Positions 8,638 to 17,748 of a stretch of DNA of 64,000 nt are shown piece by piece (the stretch's first letter is position 1; each line of letters starts with the position of its first letter). Under the pieces are notes generated by a model. The model did not search any database, was not told the DNA's origin, and saw only the letters and a program-made list of their open reading frames with translations. A program made the position numbers and the translations under genes. The stretch spans positions 434,001-498,000 of the forward strand of contig NZ_JARVTG010000002.1 in NCBI RefSeq assembly GCF_029846635.1. The letters run 5' to 3'. Origin of the DNA: Pokkaliibacter sp. MBI-7. GTDB taxonomy: Bacteria; Pseudomonadota; Gammaproteobacteria; Pseudomonadales; Balneatricaceae.

Positions 8638-10032
8638 GTGCTGCAGGTATACAACACCCTCACGAAACGTAAGGAAGAGTTCCAACCCATCGAGCCTGGC
8701 AAGATCCGCATGTATGTATGCGGTATCACGGTCTATGACTACTGTCATATCGGTCACGCCAGGGTCATGGTGTCTTTCGACGTTATCACCCGTTACCTGC
8801 GTTTCCGTGGCTATGATGTGACCTATGTGCGCAACATCACCGATGTGGATGACAAGATCATCCGTCGGGCTGCAGAGAACGGTGAAAGTGTAGACAGTCT
8901 GACCGAGCGTTTTATTCATGCCATGCATGAAGATGAAGATGCCCTGTGGGTGCTTCGCCCTGATCAGGAGCCTCGCGCTACCGGCCATATTCATGACATC
9001 GTCGACATGGTGCAGACGCTGATCGACAAAGGATTTGCTTATCAGGGCAGCTCAGGTGACGTGTACTATCGGGTTGACCGTTTTGCTGACTACGGCAAAC
9101 TGACTAACCGCAATCTGGAAGACATGCGCGCTGGTGCGCGTGTTGAAGTGGCGGAAGACAAGGAAAGCCCACTGGACTTCGTGCTGTGGAAGATGGCCAA
9201 AGACGGTGAAGTCAGCTGGTCGTCTCCCTGGGGACAAGGCCGCCCCGGCTGGCATATTGAGTGCTCAGCCATGTCTACCTGCTGCCTGGGCAATACCTTT
9301 GATATCCATGGTGGTGGTCCAGACTTACCTTTCCCTCATCATGAGAACGAAATTGCCCAGTCCGAAGCGGCAACCGGGCAGAAGTACGTCAATTACTGGC
9401 TGCATGCCGGTGCTGTGCGAGTGGATAACGAGAAGATGTCCAAGTCACTGGGTAACTTCTTCACCATTCGCGATGTGCTGGAGCGGTATAACCCGGAAAT
9501 CATCCGTTATCTGCTGACGTCGACACACTATCGTAGCCAGATTGATTACAGCGAAGCTTCGCTACAGGAAGCACGGCAGGGGCTTGAGCGTTTCTACAAC
9601 GCCTTGCGTGGTCTTGACTACGCAAGCAGCGGTGTTGAAGTTGAGGCGGCTTATCTGCAGCGCTTCAACGAGTCGATGGATGATGATTTTAATACCCGGG
9701 AAGCACTTTCTGTCATGTTTGATATCGTTCGCGAGATCAATCGTGCACGCAAGGAAGAGGATATTGACCGTGCGCAGCAACTGGCAGGTCAACTGGTCGC
9801 TCTAGGGGGTGTGCTCGGTTTGCTCCAGCAGTCAGCCGAGGCGTTTCTGCAGAGCGGTATGGAAGAGGCGGGTATCAGCGCCGAACAAATCGAAGATTTG
9901 ATCGTGCAGCGGGCCGAAGCGAAGAAAGCCAGAAACTTTGCAGAGTCTGACCGTATTCGTGATTATCTGAAGGATCAGGGCATTATCCTCAATGACAGCC
10001 GTGAAGGCACCACCTGGCAGCGCCAAGGCTAA
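8638..10032 (+). CDS. cysS: Cysteinyl-tRNA synthetase
   Basis: A 464-residue class I synthetase. It has the zinc-ligand Cys in CGITVYDYCHIGHA (which also contains HIGH), the Zn-binding HIECSAMS and HHENEIAQSE segments, and KMSKSLGNFFT near residue 265. The length matches the family (461 aa in E. coli). The start is GTG 8638 (encoded V-L-Q-V-Y), directly behind GGGGAGACGAAG; no in-frame ATG lies near. It ends just before a strong terminator. Confidence 0.97.
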   Translation: MLQVYNTLTKRKEEFQPIEPGKIRMYVCGITVYDYCHIGHARVMVSFDVITRYLRFRGYDVTYVRNITDVDDKIIRRAAENGESVDSLTERFIHAMHEDEDALWVLRPDQEPRATGHIHDIVDMVQTLIDKGFAYQGSSGDVYYRVDRFADYGKLTNRNLEDMRAGARVEVAEDKESPLDFVLWKMAKDGEVSWSSPWGQGRPGWHIECSAMSTCCLGNTFDIHGGGPDLPFPHHENEIAQSEAATGQKYVNYWLHAGAVRVDNEKMSKSLGNFFTIRDVLERYNPEIIRYLLTSTHYRSQIDYSEASLQEARQGLERFYNALRGLDYASSGVEVEAAYLQRFNESMDDDFNTREALSVMFDIVREINRARKEEDIDRAQQLAGQLVALGGVLGLLQQSAEAFLQSGMEEAGISAEQIEDLIVQRAEAKKARNFAESDRIRDYLKDQGIILNDSREGTTWQRQG

Positions 10033-10052
10033 CAGCTTCAAAGAGTGAGAGG

Positions 10053-10079
10053 AAAGGGCAGAGTGATCTGCCCTTTTTT
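10053..10079 (+). terminator. Intrinsic terminator after cysS
   Basis: 10-bp stem AAAGGGCAGA/TCTGCCCTTT with loop GTGA, ending in six T residues (10074-10079), 21 bp after the cysS stop codon. Confidence 0.9.
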
Positions 10080-10213
10080 GCGATTTGCGATAACAGTTCA
10101 AATCTCTGCCTGGCTGACCATGGACCTATGGGTCGCGAGCTGGCCATTCTTTCAGGCTGGCGCTATGTTGCAGTCTTCCATATGCCACTTATAACAATTC
10201 CGAGGTGCAAGCT

Positions 10214-10855
10214 ATGAAGCGTATTCTGGGGATGGCTTTGAGCCTGTTACTGACCGGATGCGCCACCATCATGGATGGCAAGATCAACACCTACGTCAAT
10301 CCTTACAAGCCCGTGAGCACCAATGGCACGGTGCTGGCGCTGGATGCTGATCTTGAAGGCAAAGGCTATCTGCAATCCTTGTCGCTGACGCTGCTGGGGC
10401 GCGGATTCAGCGCTGTATACCCGGTAGAAGAGTTACCTGCCAAGGCGAAGCCTGATTATTATGTGCGACTCGGTCTGAGCAAACGCAGTGAGCCTTACAC
10501 TGTGCGCGAGCCGCAGTATGGCTACGTCAATACGGGCACCTGGGAGCGTACCTGTACGACAGTGGATAACAAGGAGCGATGTGTCAGCCGTCCGCGTATG
10601 GCTTGGGATGTCGTCGGTTACTCCAATGAGCTACGTAACGCCACGCTCTATACGGTTACACTGGCATGGCACGAGCCTGATAATCGTACCGGCGAGCCCA
10701 TTCTCAAGGTTGTCACCAGTAGCCGCAAGGAAGGTTGCAGTGATGACAAGCTTTATCGCTTCCTGATTACCCAGGCTGCCTTGCGCTTTACCCAAATGCA
10801 AAGCAGTGAAAATGATTTTAGTGTGGAGATGCCTGAGGGGTATCAGTGCAACTGA
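10214..10855 (+). CDS. Predicted outer-membrane lipoprotein of unknown function
   Basis: A 213-residue protein with a type II signal peptide: MKRILGMALSLLLTGC, lipobox LLTG-C with the modified Cys at residue 16. ATG 10214 is preferred over the in-frame GTG at 10205 because GAGG at 10202-10205 is correctly spaced from it. The mature part has several Tyr-rich beta-like stretches and a pair of cysteines around RTCTTVDNKERCVS. It loosely resembles DUF4136-type lipoproteins, but I cannot name a family. It is a single gene between the cysS terminator and a 480-bp spacer. The residue after the lipidated Cys is Ala, not Asp, which favours outer-membrane sorting. Confidence 0.8.
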   Translation: MKRILGMALSLLLTGCATIMDGKINTYVNPYKPVSTNGTVLALDADLEGKGYLQSLSLTLLGRGFSAVYPVEELPAKAKPDYYVRLGLSKRSEPYTVREPQYGYVNTGTWERTCTTVDNKERCVSRPRMAWDVVGYSNELRNATLYTVTLAWHEPDNRTGEPILKVVTSSRKEGCSDDKLYRFLITQAALRFTQMQSSENDFSVEMPEGYQCN

Positions 10856-11336
10856 TGTTTTAAGCTCATCATGTGGAGCACAGATTGTAGCTGTGCTTCC
10901 GATGTTATTTCATGAGTGCGTGTTAACGATCTGCTGTGCGTCGGCCATGCAATGTTTTAAAACGTCGGAGTACTCAAGCAGGGTTACTGCCCTTTAACGC
11001 GGTAAAAGGCGCTTCGTCAGCTTCTTTTCGCCTTGTTTGACTCTGCCTGCGAGATGGTTAACGCGTTCCTGGAGCCACGAAATTGTCGTTGGGTAGCTGT
11101 TTTGCAGCCCCTGATCTGCTTTTTTATGACAAAGCAATATCTTCTCTTAACAAACGCGCATTATGCCGACAGAATGTCTCTTACTCTGTTGTTAGTTGTG
11201 TTTCGCCTGTCCCCGCCATAAGCCTGACTGGTTTGAAGGAGCGCCTGATCGACGCTTTGTGTTGCAACAGATTCCCTCAAAGATCTTGTTAATGAGTTTG
11301 CCCTGGCAAGCTCCTACTTATTTTGGGTAATCGTCC
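10856..11336. other. Intergenic region without a credible gene
   Basis: 481 bp between the lipoprotein gene and the aminotransferase gene. A 7-bp hairpin (AGCACAG 10877-10883 with CTGTGCT 10891-10897) follows the lipoprotein gene but lacks a U-tract. The small open frames here have no ribosome sites and a composition unlike protein. The aminotransferase promoter should be in the right half; I cannot place it. Confidence 0.4.
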
Positions 11337-12521
11337 ATGGAAGCGTTTTTCTCAGACCGTATCAGTAGTGTTAAACCCTCTTTTATTCGTGAAATTCTGA
11401 AGGTGGCCAATGATCCGCAGATGATTTCCTTTGCTGGCGGTCTGCCAAATAAGGACTTTTTTCCGGTTGCAGCCATCAATCAGGCATGCCAGACCGTCTT
11501 GATGCGTGATGGTGGTGATGCGCTGCAATATGCCGCGACTGAGGGCTATTTGCCGCTGCGGCAGTTTATCGCTCAGCGTTACCTGCAAAAGAATGGACTG
11601 GTAGTCAGGCCAGAACAGATCATTATCACCAACGGCTCGCAACAGGCGCTGGATCTGATTGGCAAGGTGTTATTGAACGAAGGTGATGAGGTGCTGGTAG
11701 AAGACCCCAGTTATCTCGGCGCACTGCAGGCTTTCTCCGTTTACAAAACGGGGTTTCGGGCTATTCGATTGAATGAGGATGGTCTGGATTTGCAACAGCT
11801 GGCAGAGGCCACCGATGATGGCCAGGCCCGGGTGCTTTATACCATCCCCAATTTTCAGAACCCGTCAGGTATCAGCTATTCAGAGGCCAATCGGCATGGT
11901 CTGGCTGAACTGGTTCGCAGCCGTAACCTGTTGCTGGTCGAGGATAATCCTTATGGTGATCTGCGCTTTACGGGGGAGAGGAAAAAGCTGATTGCCAGTT
12001 TGGTGCCAGAGAATACGGTTTTGCTGGGTTCCTTCTCGAAAACAGTAGTACCCGCATTCCGTTTAGGATGGATGGTGTTGCCTGAGTGGCTGCTGTCAAA
12101 AGTGGTTGTTGCCAAGCAGGCCGCTGACTTGCATACCAACAGTTTCGTTCAGCGTGTCTTGTGCGAATACCTGCAGCAGAATGATCTTGATGCCCATGTG
12201 GCGCGAATCTGCGAAGTGTACGGACGCCAGCGTGCGGCAATGATCAGGGCGCTGCAGAACTATTTCCCAGCTGACGTGCATTACACCCAGCCGGAAGGAG
12301 GGATGTTCCTGTGGTTGACACTGCCAGAAGAGGTTTCGGCGATGGCACTGTTTAACGAGGCTATCAAAGACAACGTCTGTTTCGTACCTGGGCATCCTTT
12401 CTACACTGATCGTGATGACAGCCATACCCTGCGGCTAAGTTTCAGCTGTGTTGATGAAGCAACTATCGATGTAGGAATGCGCCGACTGGCAGACGCACTG
12501 AACAGGTTAAGCGGCGTTTAA
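11337..12521 (+). CDS. PLP-dependent aminotransferase of the Aro8/LysN (aminoadipate) type
   Basis: A 394-residue fold-type I aminotransferase. It resembles the catalytic domain of MocR-type regulators and the stand-alone Aro8/LysN enzymes, with SFAGGLPNKDFFP, YAATEGYLPLR, ITNGSQQALDLIGK, EDPSYLGAL, YTIPNFQNPSG, and the PLP lysine in GSFSKTVVPAFRLGW. No N-terminal winged helix is present, so it is an enzyme and not a regulator. Substrates in this family are 2-aminoadipate, branched-chain or aromatic amino acids with 2-oxoglutarate; the sequence does not tell which. It has no operon partners. Confidence 0.85.
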   Translation: MEAFFSDRISSVKPSFIREILKVANDPQMISFAGGLPNKDFFPVAAINQACQTVLMRDGGDALQYAATEGYLPLRQFIAQRYLQKNGLVVRPEQIIITNGSQQALDLIGKVLLNEGDEVLVEDPSYLGALQAFSVYKTGFRAIRLNEDGLDLQQLAEATDDGQARVLYTIPNFQNPSGISYSEANRHGLAELVRSRNLLLVEDNPYGDLRFTGERKKLIASLVPENTVLLGSFSKTVVPAFRLGWMVLPEWLLSKVVVAKQAADLHTNSFVQRVLCEYLQQNDLDAHVARICEVYGRQRAAMIRALQNYFPADVHYTQPEGGMFLWLTLPEEVSAMALFNEAIKDNVCFVPGHPFYTDRDDSHTLRLSFSCVDEATIDVGMRRLADALNRLSGV

Positions 12522-12554
12522 CTGAAGAGTGCAATTGCGTGTGTATGTTCATTG

Positions 12555-12614
12555 TTACCACTGATCTTTTTACAACTGATCTGGTTACAACTGATCTGGT
12601 TACGACTGGTGAGG
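12555..12614 (+). repeat. Four tandem copies of a 15-bp repeat
   Basis: Units at 12555, 12570, 12585 and 12600. The central two are identical (TTACAACTGATCTGG); the first is TTACCACTGATCTTT and the last TTACGACTGGTGAGG. The array lies between the aminotransferase stop (12521) and the DHH phosphoesterase start (about 12701-12725), 90-170 bp upstream of the latter. A 15-bp period is not a multiple of the helical turn. Confidence 0.8.
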
Positions 12615-12700
12615 GTAGGGGTAACCCCTTACCTGCTCAGTGCGGTAGTGGCAGTCGGGCGTAAGGTTTACTACGCTCTATTGGCAGAAAAACAATAATA

Positions 12701-13663
12701 ATGCTCACTAAGAGAGCCCGTTCTATGCAGTTTCATGGGTATTACCGATTAATTACTCGCAGTGATTTTGATGGGCTCGCCTGTGCGGTGCTGCTGCGTG
12801 AGCTGAATCTCATCGACGATATCCTGTTCGTCCATCCCAAAGACATGCAAGAGGGCGAGGTCGCTGTCAACGATCAGGATATTACGGCTAACCTTCCCTA
12901 TGTGCCTGGCTGCCATGTTGCCTTTGATCATCATGTCAGCGAGGTCTCACGTTATCAGGGGCTCAACCCTGACAATCTGATACTCGACACTCGGGTTGTG
13001 TCCTGTGCTCGCCTTATTTTTAATCACTTTGGTGGTACCAGCCGTTTCGGACGTAGTTTTGACGGGTTGCTGACGGCAGTTGACCAGTGTGCGCTGGGGC
13101 ATTACACGCAGGATGACATCCTGCATCCCGAAGGCTGGATGTTACTGAATTTTCTGGTAGATCCGCGTACCGGCATGGGACGTTTCAAGCAGTTCAGGGT
13201 ATCGAATTACAGGTTTATGCTGGATCTGGTTCACTGTTGCCGCTATTACCCCATTAATAGGCTAGTGCAGTTACCCGACGTACAGGAACGTGTGCAGCTC
13301 TATCATCAGTACCATGAGCAGGCCATCCAGCAACTGCAGCGTTGTGCCCGGCTGGAGGGTAACGTGGTGGTACTTGATCTCCAGCACGAAGAGGTTATCT
13401 ACCCTGTCAACCGCTACATGGTCTTTCTGTTGTTCCCGCAAGCCAGGATCTGCATGCACCGCATCTGGGGGCTGCGTCAGCGGAATACTGTATTTACGCT
13501 AACCCGGTCGGTATTTCGACCGGGGGGCGAACTCGATCTTGGTCGGCTTTGTCTAGGGTTTGGTGGAGGCGGCCATGCCTATATGGCCACCTGCCAGATT
13601 GCGAATGTCAGAGCAGATGAAGTTGAGGTGGAGCTGTTACAAGCTTGCATGCAGGCTGCCTGA
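12701..13663 (+). CDS. DHH-family phosphoesterase (exopolyphosphatase-like)
   Basis: A 320-residue DHH/DHHA1 superfamily phosphohydrolase. The N-terminal metal-binding motifs are visible as SDFDGLACA (DxDG) and the DHH signature itself (AFDHHVSE). The C-terminal glycine-rich GFGGGGHAYMATCQI is the DHHA1 substrate-binding loop. Relatives include nanoRNases, cyclic-di-AMP phosphodiesterases and RecJ; single-protein annotation is usually 'exopolyphosphatase-related'. The start may be ATG 12701 or the internal ATG 12725 (MQFHGYYR), which has AAGAGAG about 10 bp upstream. Cytosolic, no operon. The substrate cannot be told. Confidence 0.82.
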   Translation: MLTKRARSMQFHGYYRLITRSDFDGLACAVLLRELNLIDDILFVHPKDMQEGEVAVNDQDITANLPYVPGCHVAFDHHVSEVSRYQGLNPDNLILDTRVVSCARLIFNHFGGTSRFGRSFDGLLTAVDQCALGHYTQDDILHPEGWMLLNFLVDPRTGMGRFKQFRVSNYRFMLDLVHCCRYYPINRLVQLPDVQERVQLYHQYHEQAIQQLQRCARLEGNVVVLDLQHEEVIYPVNRYMVFLLFPQARICMHRIWGLRQRNTVFTLTRSVFRPGGELDLGRLCLGFGGGGHAYMATCQIANVRADEVEVELLQACMQAA

Positions 13664-13680
13664 GCACTTTTAGGTGCTCG

Positions 13681-14703
13681 TTAGGCGAGAGCGTGTGAGA
13701 GCCAGTTCATCAGCTCGCTGGCCTGTTTGGCAAGATCGGATGAACCTTCGGCCATCTGTGTAAGCGTTGCCGTTACCGCCTGAGGTTCATATCGTTCACC
13801 CACCAGACTCTCCGCCCACAGAAGCCAGGGGTCAGGATTGAGCGAATCGCTGAAAAGTTGAGTGTGGGTGATATGGCCTCGTTCTACATTGAGATGCAGA
13901 TCGACACCACCCCACTCGAATCGCTCACTCAATTCATGATCAAACTGAGGGGCTTGGCCAAAGTTCCAATCCCAGCTGCTCTGCAAAGCAAAGCGCTCAT
14001 CGAAGCCAGGGAGGTCCAGTGGCCGGTTAGGAGCTATCAGCTCAGTTGCTGCTCGCTGGCCATAGTAGTTGAAGAATGCGGCACTCAGAGCCTCACACAA
14101 CATGTCATGATCCAGTGAAGGGAGCCACTCCACCATATTGGCCACCCGGGAGCGCACTGAAGTGATGCCCTTGGTTTTGAGTTTCTTGGGATCGGGTGTC
14201 AGGTAGTTGGTCAGGCGGTCGAGTTCGGCATCAATCAGCAAGGTGCCATGATGGAAACCACGGTCTGCCGTTTCTCGGTAGGCTGATCCCGATACCTTGC
14301 GGGGGCCGTCAGCAAATTCCAGCAGCAAGTCATTCCGACCCGAGGCGTAGCAGGGGATGTCCAGGCTGTGCAGTGCGGTCAGTACGATTTCCGTTGATAC
14401 GTGGCGGTTGTAGTCTGGCTTCCCGGCCATAAAAGTGAAGTTGGTATTGCCCAGATCGTGGAAAACGGCACCGCCGCCACTTTGGCGCCGAGCCAGTTTG
14501 ATCTCATCTTCTTCCATTCTGCGGGTATTGCATTCACGCCATGGGTTCTGTGCTCTGCCAATCACCACGGTATCGGCGTTACGCCATAGGAATAATACGC
14601 GCTGGCTGGGGCTTAGATGGCGAAATATGGTGTCTTCCACCGCCAGGTTGAACCACGGGTCAGTGGACTCAGAAATAAGCAATCGCAGAGGCGCGGTATC
14701 CAT
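13681..14703 (-). CDS. lplA: Lipoate-protein ligase A
   Basis: A 340-residue enzyme that activates free lipoate with ATP and attaches it to the E2 and H proteins of 2-oxoacid dehydrogenases and the glycine cleavage system. Family marks are the N-terminal NLAVEDTIFRHL, RRQSGGGAVFHDLGNTNFTF, and the catalytic lysine in RKVSGSAYRE. The full-length C-terminal accessory domain is present (E. coli LplA is 337 aa). It converges on the DHH gene with 17 bp between stop codons. An IS3-family element ends 129 bp upstream of its start and is transcribed towards it, so IS read-through may influence lplA. Confidence 0.93.
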   Translation of the reverse strand: MDTAPLRLLISESTDPWFNLAVEDTIFRHLSPSQRVLFLWRNADTVVIGRAQNPWRECNTRRMEEDEIKLARRQSGGGAVFHDLGNTNFTFMAGKPDYNRHVSTEIVLTALHSLDIPCYASGRNDLLLEFADGPRKVSGSAYRETADRGFHHGTLLIDAELDRLTNYLTPDPKKLKTKGITSVRSRVANMVEWLPSLDHDMLCEALSAAFFNYYGQRAATELIAPNRPLDLPGFDERFALQSSWDWNFGQAPQFDHELSERFEWGGVDLHLNVERGHITHTQLFSDSLNPDPWLLWAESLVGERYEPQAVTATLTQMAEGSSDLAKQASELMNWLSHALA

Positions 14704-14870
14704 CTATTCGTCCCTGAGCAAAAGAAAGGGTAATTAAAGTAACGAAAAGCAGTTCGGCGGAAAAGCGCGCAATAGTCTAAGGAAGAATGGAAATTCGCAT
14801 TGTTAGATCAGCTTGGCTATTGCGGTCGGTGTGAACCACCCCGAGTTTTGCGGAGGCTGGTTGGTTTGAG

Positions 14871-15926
14871 TCAAGCCGCAATGGCCTGACTCCCGAGGTT
14901 GCGGTAGTAGTTTGCCTCAGCTTCTGCCGGTGGAATATAGCCAAGTGGCTCAAGCAGCCGCTGGTGATTGAACCACGACACCCAATTGAGGGTCGCCAGT
15001 TCCACCTCTTCCAGGCTGCGCCAGCGGCGCCGGTGGATCACTTCGGCCTTGTACAGACCGTTGATCGTCTCTGCCAGCGCGTTGTCGTAGCTGTCGCCCT
15101 TGCTGCCCACCGATGGCGCGACCCCCATCTCAGCCAGCCGCTCGCTGTAACGCAGCGACACATACTGCGAGCCCCGGTCGCTGTGGTGGATCAGCGCGTT
15201 CCGCTCTGGCCGTCGGGCGTATAGCGCCTGCTCCAGCGCATCCAGCACGAAGTCGGTGCTCATGCTGCGGCTCACGCGCCAGCCGACAATGAAACGCGAG
15301 AATACATCCACCACGAAGGCCACATACACGAACCCTTGCCAGGTCGAAACATAGGTGAAATCCGGGACCCATAGCTGGTTGGGGCGCTGGGCTACGAACT
15401 GCCGATTAACCCGATCCAGCGGGCAGGGCCTGCTTTCATCTCCATGGGGGGTTCGCACCGCCTTGCCCCGGCGTACGCCATGCAGTCCTAAACGCTTCAT
15501 CAATCGCTCCACCGTACAGCGGGCCACGGCAACGCCCTGGCGCTTGAGCGCACGCCACACCTTGTCAGCACCGTAGACCTGCAGGTTCTCTTCCCAGACC
15601 CGCCGAATGTCGTGGCTGAGCGCCTCATCGCGCTTGTCTCGGCGGCTGCGCAGGTCCGGCTGACGTTGTCGTGCAACATGGCGCCGGTAAGCGGACGGGG
15701 CAATCTGCAGAACCTTGCAGAGCGGCTCGACCCCGAACCGCGCCCGCTGTTGGTCGATGAACGATCTTATGACTTGAAGCGGCGGTCGAGCTCCGCCTGG
15801 GCAAAAAACGCGCTGGCCAGACGCAGGATCTCGTTGGTTTTGCGCAGCTCCCGCACCTCGCGCTCCAACGACCTGATCCGCTCCTGCTCGCGAGTGGTCA
15901 ATCACGCTGACCCGTATCACGCTCAT
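14871..15926 (-). CDS. IS3-family transposase OrfB (copy 1)
   Basis: A 351-codon frame. The first roughly 45 residues are an out-of-frame reading of the OrfA leucine-zipper region; genuine OrfB sequence starts around IDQQRARFGVEPLCKVL. The rve integrase core is complete: DDE residues in WVPDFTYV, HHSDRGSQYVS and the GDSYDNALAETINGLYKAE segment. Normal expression would be by -1 slippage at the T6 run (15803-15808 on the plus strand reads A6), fusing OrfA to OrfB. This copy has Pro before the first catalytic Asp where copy 2 has Ser. Probably a functional catalytic domain. Confidence 0.85.
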   Translation of the reverse strand: MSVIRVSVIDHSRAGADQVVGARGAGAAQNQRDPASGQRVFCPGGARPPLQVIRSFIDQQRARFGVEPLCKVLQIAPSAYRRHVARQRQPDLRSRRDKRDEALSHDIRRVWEENLQVYGADKVWRALKRQGVAVARCTVERLMKRLGLHGVRRGKAVRTPHGDESRPCPLDRVNRQFVAQRPNQLWVPDFTYVSTWQGFVYVAFVVDVFSRFIVGWRVSRSMSTDFVLDALEQALYARRPERNALIHHSDRGSQYVSLRYSERLAEMGVAPSVGSKGDSYDNALAETINGLYKAEVIHRRRWRSLEEVELATLNWVSWFNHQRLLEPLGYIPPAEAEANYYRNLGSQAIAA

Positions 15927-16086
15927 ACTGGCGCACCCAGTTACACAACGTCTGTGGGTTACAGCCTATCTTGCTGGCGATCGATACGATTGCAGCCCAC
16001 TGAGACTCATGCTCACCGCGCTGCTCAAACATCATCCGTACCGCACGCTCACGGACTTCAGGGGAAAACTTGCTGTTCTTTTTCAT
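15898..16086 (-). CDS. IS3-family OrfA helix-turn-helix protein, truncated by a frameshift (copy 1)
   Basis: 62 residues with the IS3 OrfA helix-turn-helix (FSPEVRERAVRMMFEQ ... SIASKIGCNPQTLCNWVRQYE). It stops at TGA 15898-15900. The expected leucine zipper continues in the next frame as TTREQERIRSLEREVRELRKT and then NEILRLASAFFAQAELDRR, ending at 15767, so a base appears to be missing between the two halves. The same lesion is present in copy 2. Confidence 0.8.
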   Translation of the reverse strand: MKKNSKFSPEVRERAVRMMFEQRGEHESQWAAIVSIASKIGCNPQTLCNWVRQYERDTGQRD

Positions 16087-16207
16087 GGCTCCATCTTCTC
16101 AAAAGTTGGAGCCTCCGCGAAAGCCGGGGCGGTTCAGTGGAGGTAAATGCAGGGCTATATGAAGGCTGGCTACCGAACCGGTAACCAGCAATAAGATGAG
16201 ATCAGAG

Positions 16208-17020
16208 TCAGGCAAATGTTGCCCAGATTGGGCAGTGATCCGATGGCTTTTCCATTCCGCGAATATCGTAATCAATACCGGTTTCCTGCAGTCGTGCCAT
16301 CAGTGCAGGCGTTGCCAGAATGTGATCAATACGCAGGCCGCGCTTGGGTTCGTCTTCAAAGCCTTTACTGCGATAGTCAAACCAGCTGTACAGATCGTCC
16401 CGTTCGGGATTGTGCTGGCGCCATGTATCTTGTAAGCCCCAGCTCATCAGCAATTGATACCACTCACGTTCTTCTGGTTGAAAGCTGGTTTTGCCAGTTT
16501 TTAGCCAGCGTTTACGATTCACTTCGCCGATTCCGATATCGGTATCCTGAGGAGAAATATTGAAGTCGCCCATGACGACTAGCTGCTCTGCAGACTGATG
16601 GTGGCTGGTCAGATACTGCTGCAACTGTGCATAGAATGCGCGTTTGGCAGGGTATTTGACCGGGTGGTCGACGCTTTCTCCCTGTGGGAAATAGCCATTG
16701 AGTACGGTGACAGCCTGGCCGGTTGCATCGGTAAAGGTACCAATGATCATGCGCCTCTGACTGTCCTCACTGTCATCAGGAAAGCCTCTGAGCAGCATTG
16801 TTGGCTCGTGTCGGCACATGAAAGCAACGCCGTAATGACCTTTCTGGCCGTGGTGATATACCCGGTAGCCCAAGGCTTCTACCTCGGCCAGAGGGAACTG
16901 CTCATCCGCTACTTTTATTTCCTGCAGGCCAATGACGTCGGGTTGGTGTCTGTTGATCAGCTCTTCAAGTTGGTGCAGTCGAGCGCGGATACCGTTGATA
17001 TTGAAGGAGATGATCTTCAT
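16208..17020 (-). CDS. xthA: Exodeoxyribonuclease III
   Basis: A 270-residue AP endonuclease / 3'-5' exonuclease of base-excision repair. The endonuclease-exonuclease-phosphatase motifs are present: FNINGIRAR, GLQEIKV (metal Glu), NGYFPQGE, GDFNISP, and the catalytic SDHCPIWATF. The length matches E. coli ExoIII (268 aa). The start is at ATG 17020. The stop is 71 bp from the end of IS copy 1, so the insertion sits just downstream and does not disrupt the gene. Confidence 0.95.
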   Translation of the reverse strand: MKIISFNINGIRARLHQLEELINRHQPDVIGLQEIKVADEQFPLAEVEALGYRVYHHGQKGHYGVAFMCRHEPTMLLRGFPDDSEDSQRRMIIGTFTDATGQAVTVLNGYFPQGESVDHPVKYPAKRAFYAQLQQYLTSHHQSAEQLVVMGDFNISPQDTDIGIGEVNRKRWLKTGKTSFQPEEREWYQLLMSWGLQDTWRQHNPERDDLYSWFDYRSKGFEDEPKRGLRIDHILATPALMARLQETGIDYDIRGMEKPSDHCPIWATFA

Positions 17021-17192
17021 GTCGTGATGTCTCTGTCTGATCTACAAGTAGGGGCGAATTCTAGCCTATCAGTCTCGCTTGTTCAGTTACTTTGTTCCTG
17101 TGATCACGCCAGTTGTACTGACTAGGCCGCTGAACGGCAATCGGATTGAAGGTTAGAATTGCGCTCTTTTTGGGTTGAGCGGGTTGTATGAA

Positions 17193-17720
17193 ATGAGTGG
17201 CTTGGTGATTCGCCACATGCTGCAGGACGATATGCAGCAGGTTATTCGGGTGCAGGCGGACTGTTATCAGAATGTAGAGCCAGAAGATCTGGTCGTGTTA
17301 GAGAATAAGCGCAGTCAGTCCCCTGGTACCTGCTGGGTTGCTGAAGTGGATGGAAGTGTCGTGGCTTATCTGATCTGCCATCCTTGGGACAAGTATGGGG
17401 TGCCAGCTTTGAATGCTGCATTGGATATTGCCAGCAAACCACATGACGTTTTTTACCTGCATGATCTGGCCGTCAGTGTACGTGGCCGTGGAAGGGGGGT
17501 AGCGGACACGCTGGTCAACAAGGCGCTGCAGAAAGCTCGCACCGATGCATTTCAGTATGCCCGGCTGGTTGCAGTGCAGGGTGCGCGATCTTTTTGGCAG
17601 CGCTATGGTTTCGCTACTGAGCCACAGAGTGCGCAGGTGTTGCAGGAAAAGCGTGAACAGTATGGGGATGACGCATTTGTCATGGGGCGGGTAGTAGAGA
17701 CTTTTCCTGAGGTGTACTGA
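17193..17720 (+). CDS. GNAT-family N-acetyltransferase
   Basis: A 175-residue acetyl-CoA-dependent acyltransferase. The acetyl-CoA pyrophosphate loop is visible as LAVSVRGRGRGVADTLV (R/Q-x-x-G-x-G/A form) after the YLHDL beta strand, and a C-terminal FWQRYGFATEP matches the usual GNAT end. ATG 17193 is preferred to the in-frame TTG at 17175; neither has a strong ribosome site. The substrate is unknown. It is a single gene, divergent from xthA. Confidence 0.82.
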   Translation: MSGLVIRHMLQDDMQQVIRVQADCYQNVEPEDLVVLENKRSQSPGTCWVAEVDGSVVAYLICHPWDKYGVPALNAALDIASKPHDVFYLHDLAVSVRGRGRGVADTLVNKALQKARTDAFQYARLVAVQGARSFWQRYGFATEPQSAQVLQEKREQYGDDAFVMGRVVETFPEVY

Positions 17721-17748
17721 CAGTATTGCGCTGCCAGTACATCGGACG

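Larger units (their letters stand above)
14832..16136 (-). mobile_element. IS3-family insertion sequence, copy 1
   Basis: A 1305-bp element with terminal inverted repeats of about 27 bp: the left end begins TGAACCACCCCGAG and the right end read inwards begins TGAACCGCCCCGGC; both continue to GCGGAGGCT. It starts TG and ends CA, as IS3-family elements do, and is flanked by the 3-bp direct repeat GTG (14829-14831 and 16137-16139). It carries orfA and orfB on the minus strand. It is inserted between lplA and xthA. A second copy of the same length lies at 31045-32349; I count at least five single-base differences. Confidence 0.93.

Noticed and set aside
12618..12632. GGGGTAACCCC-like dyad after the tandem repeats
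   Set aside because: Short and imperfect, and probably a by-product of the neighbouring GC-rich run; not enough to call a site.
15612..16184. Plus-strand frame across IS copy 1 (and its twin at 31825-32379)
   Set aside because: Both are antisense to the IS transposase and appear twice only because the IS is duplicated.
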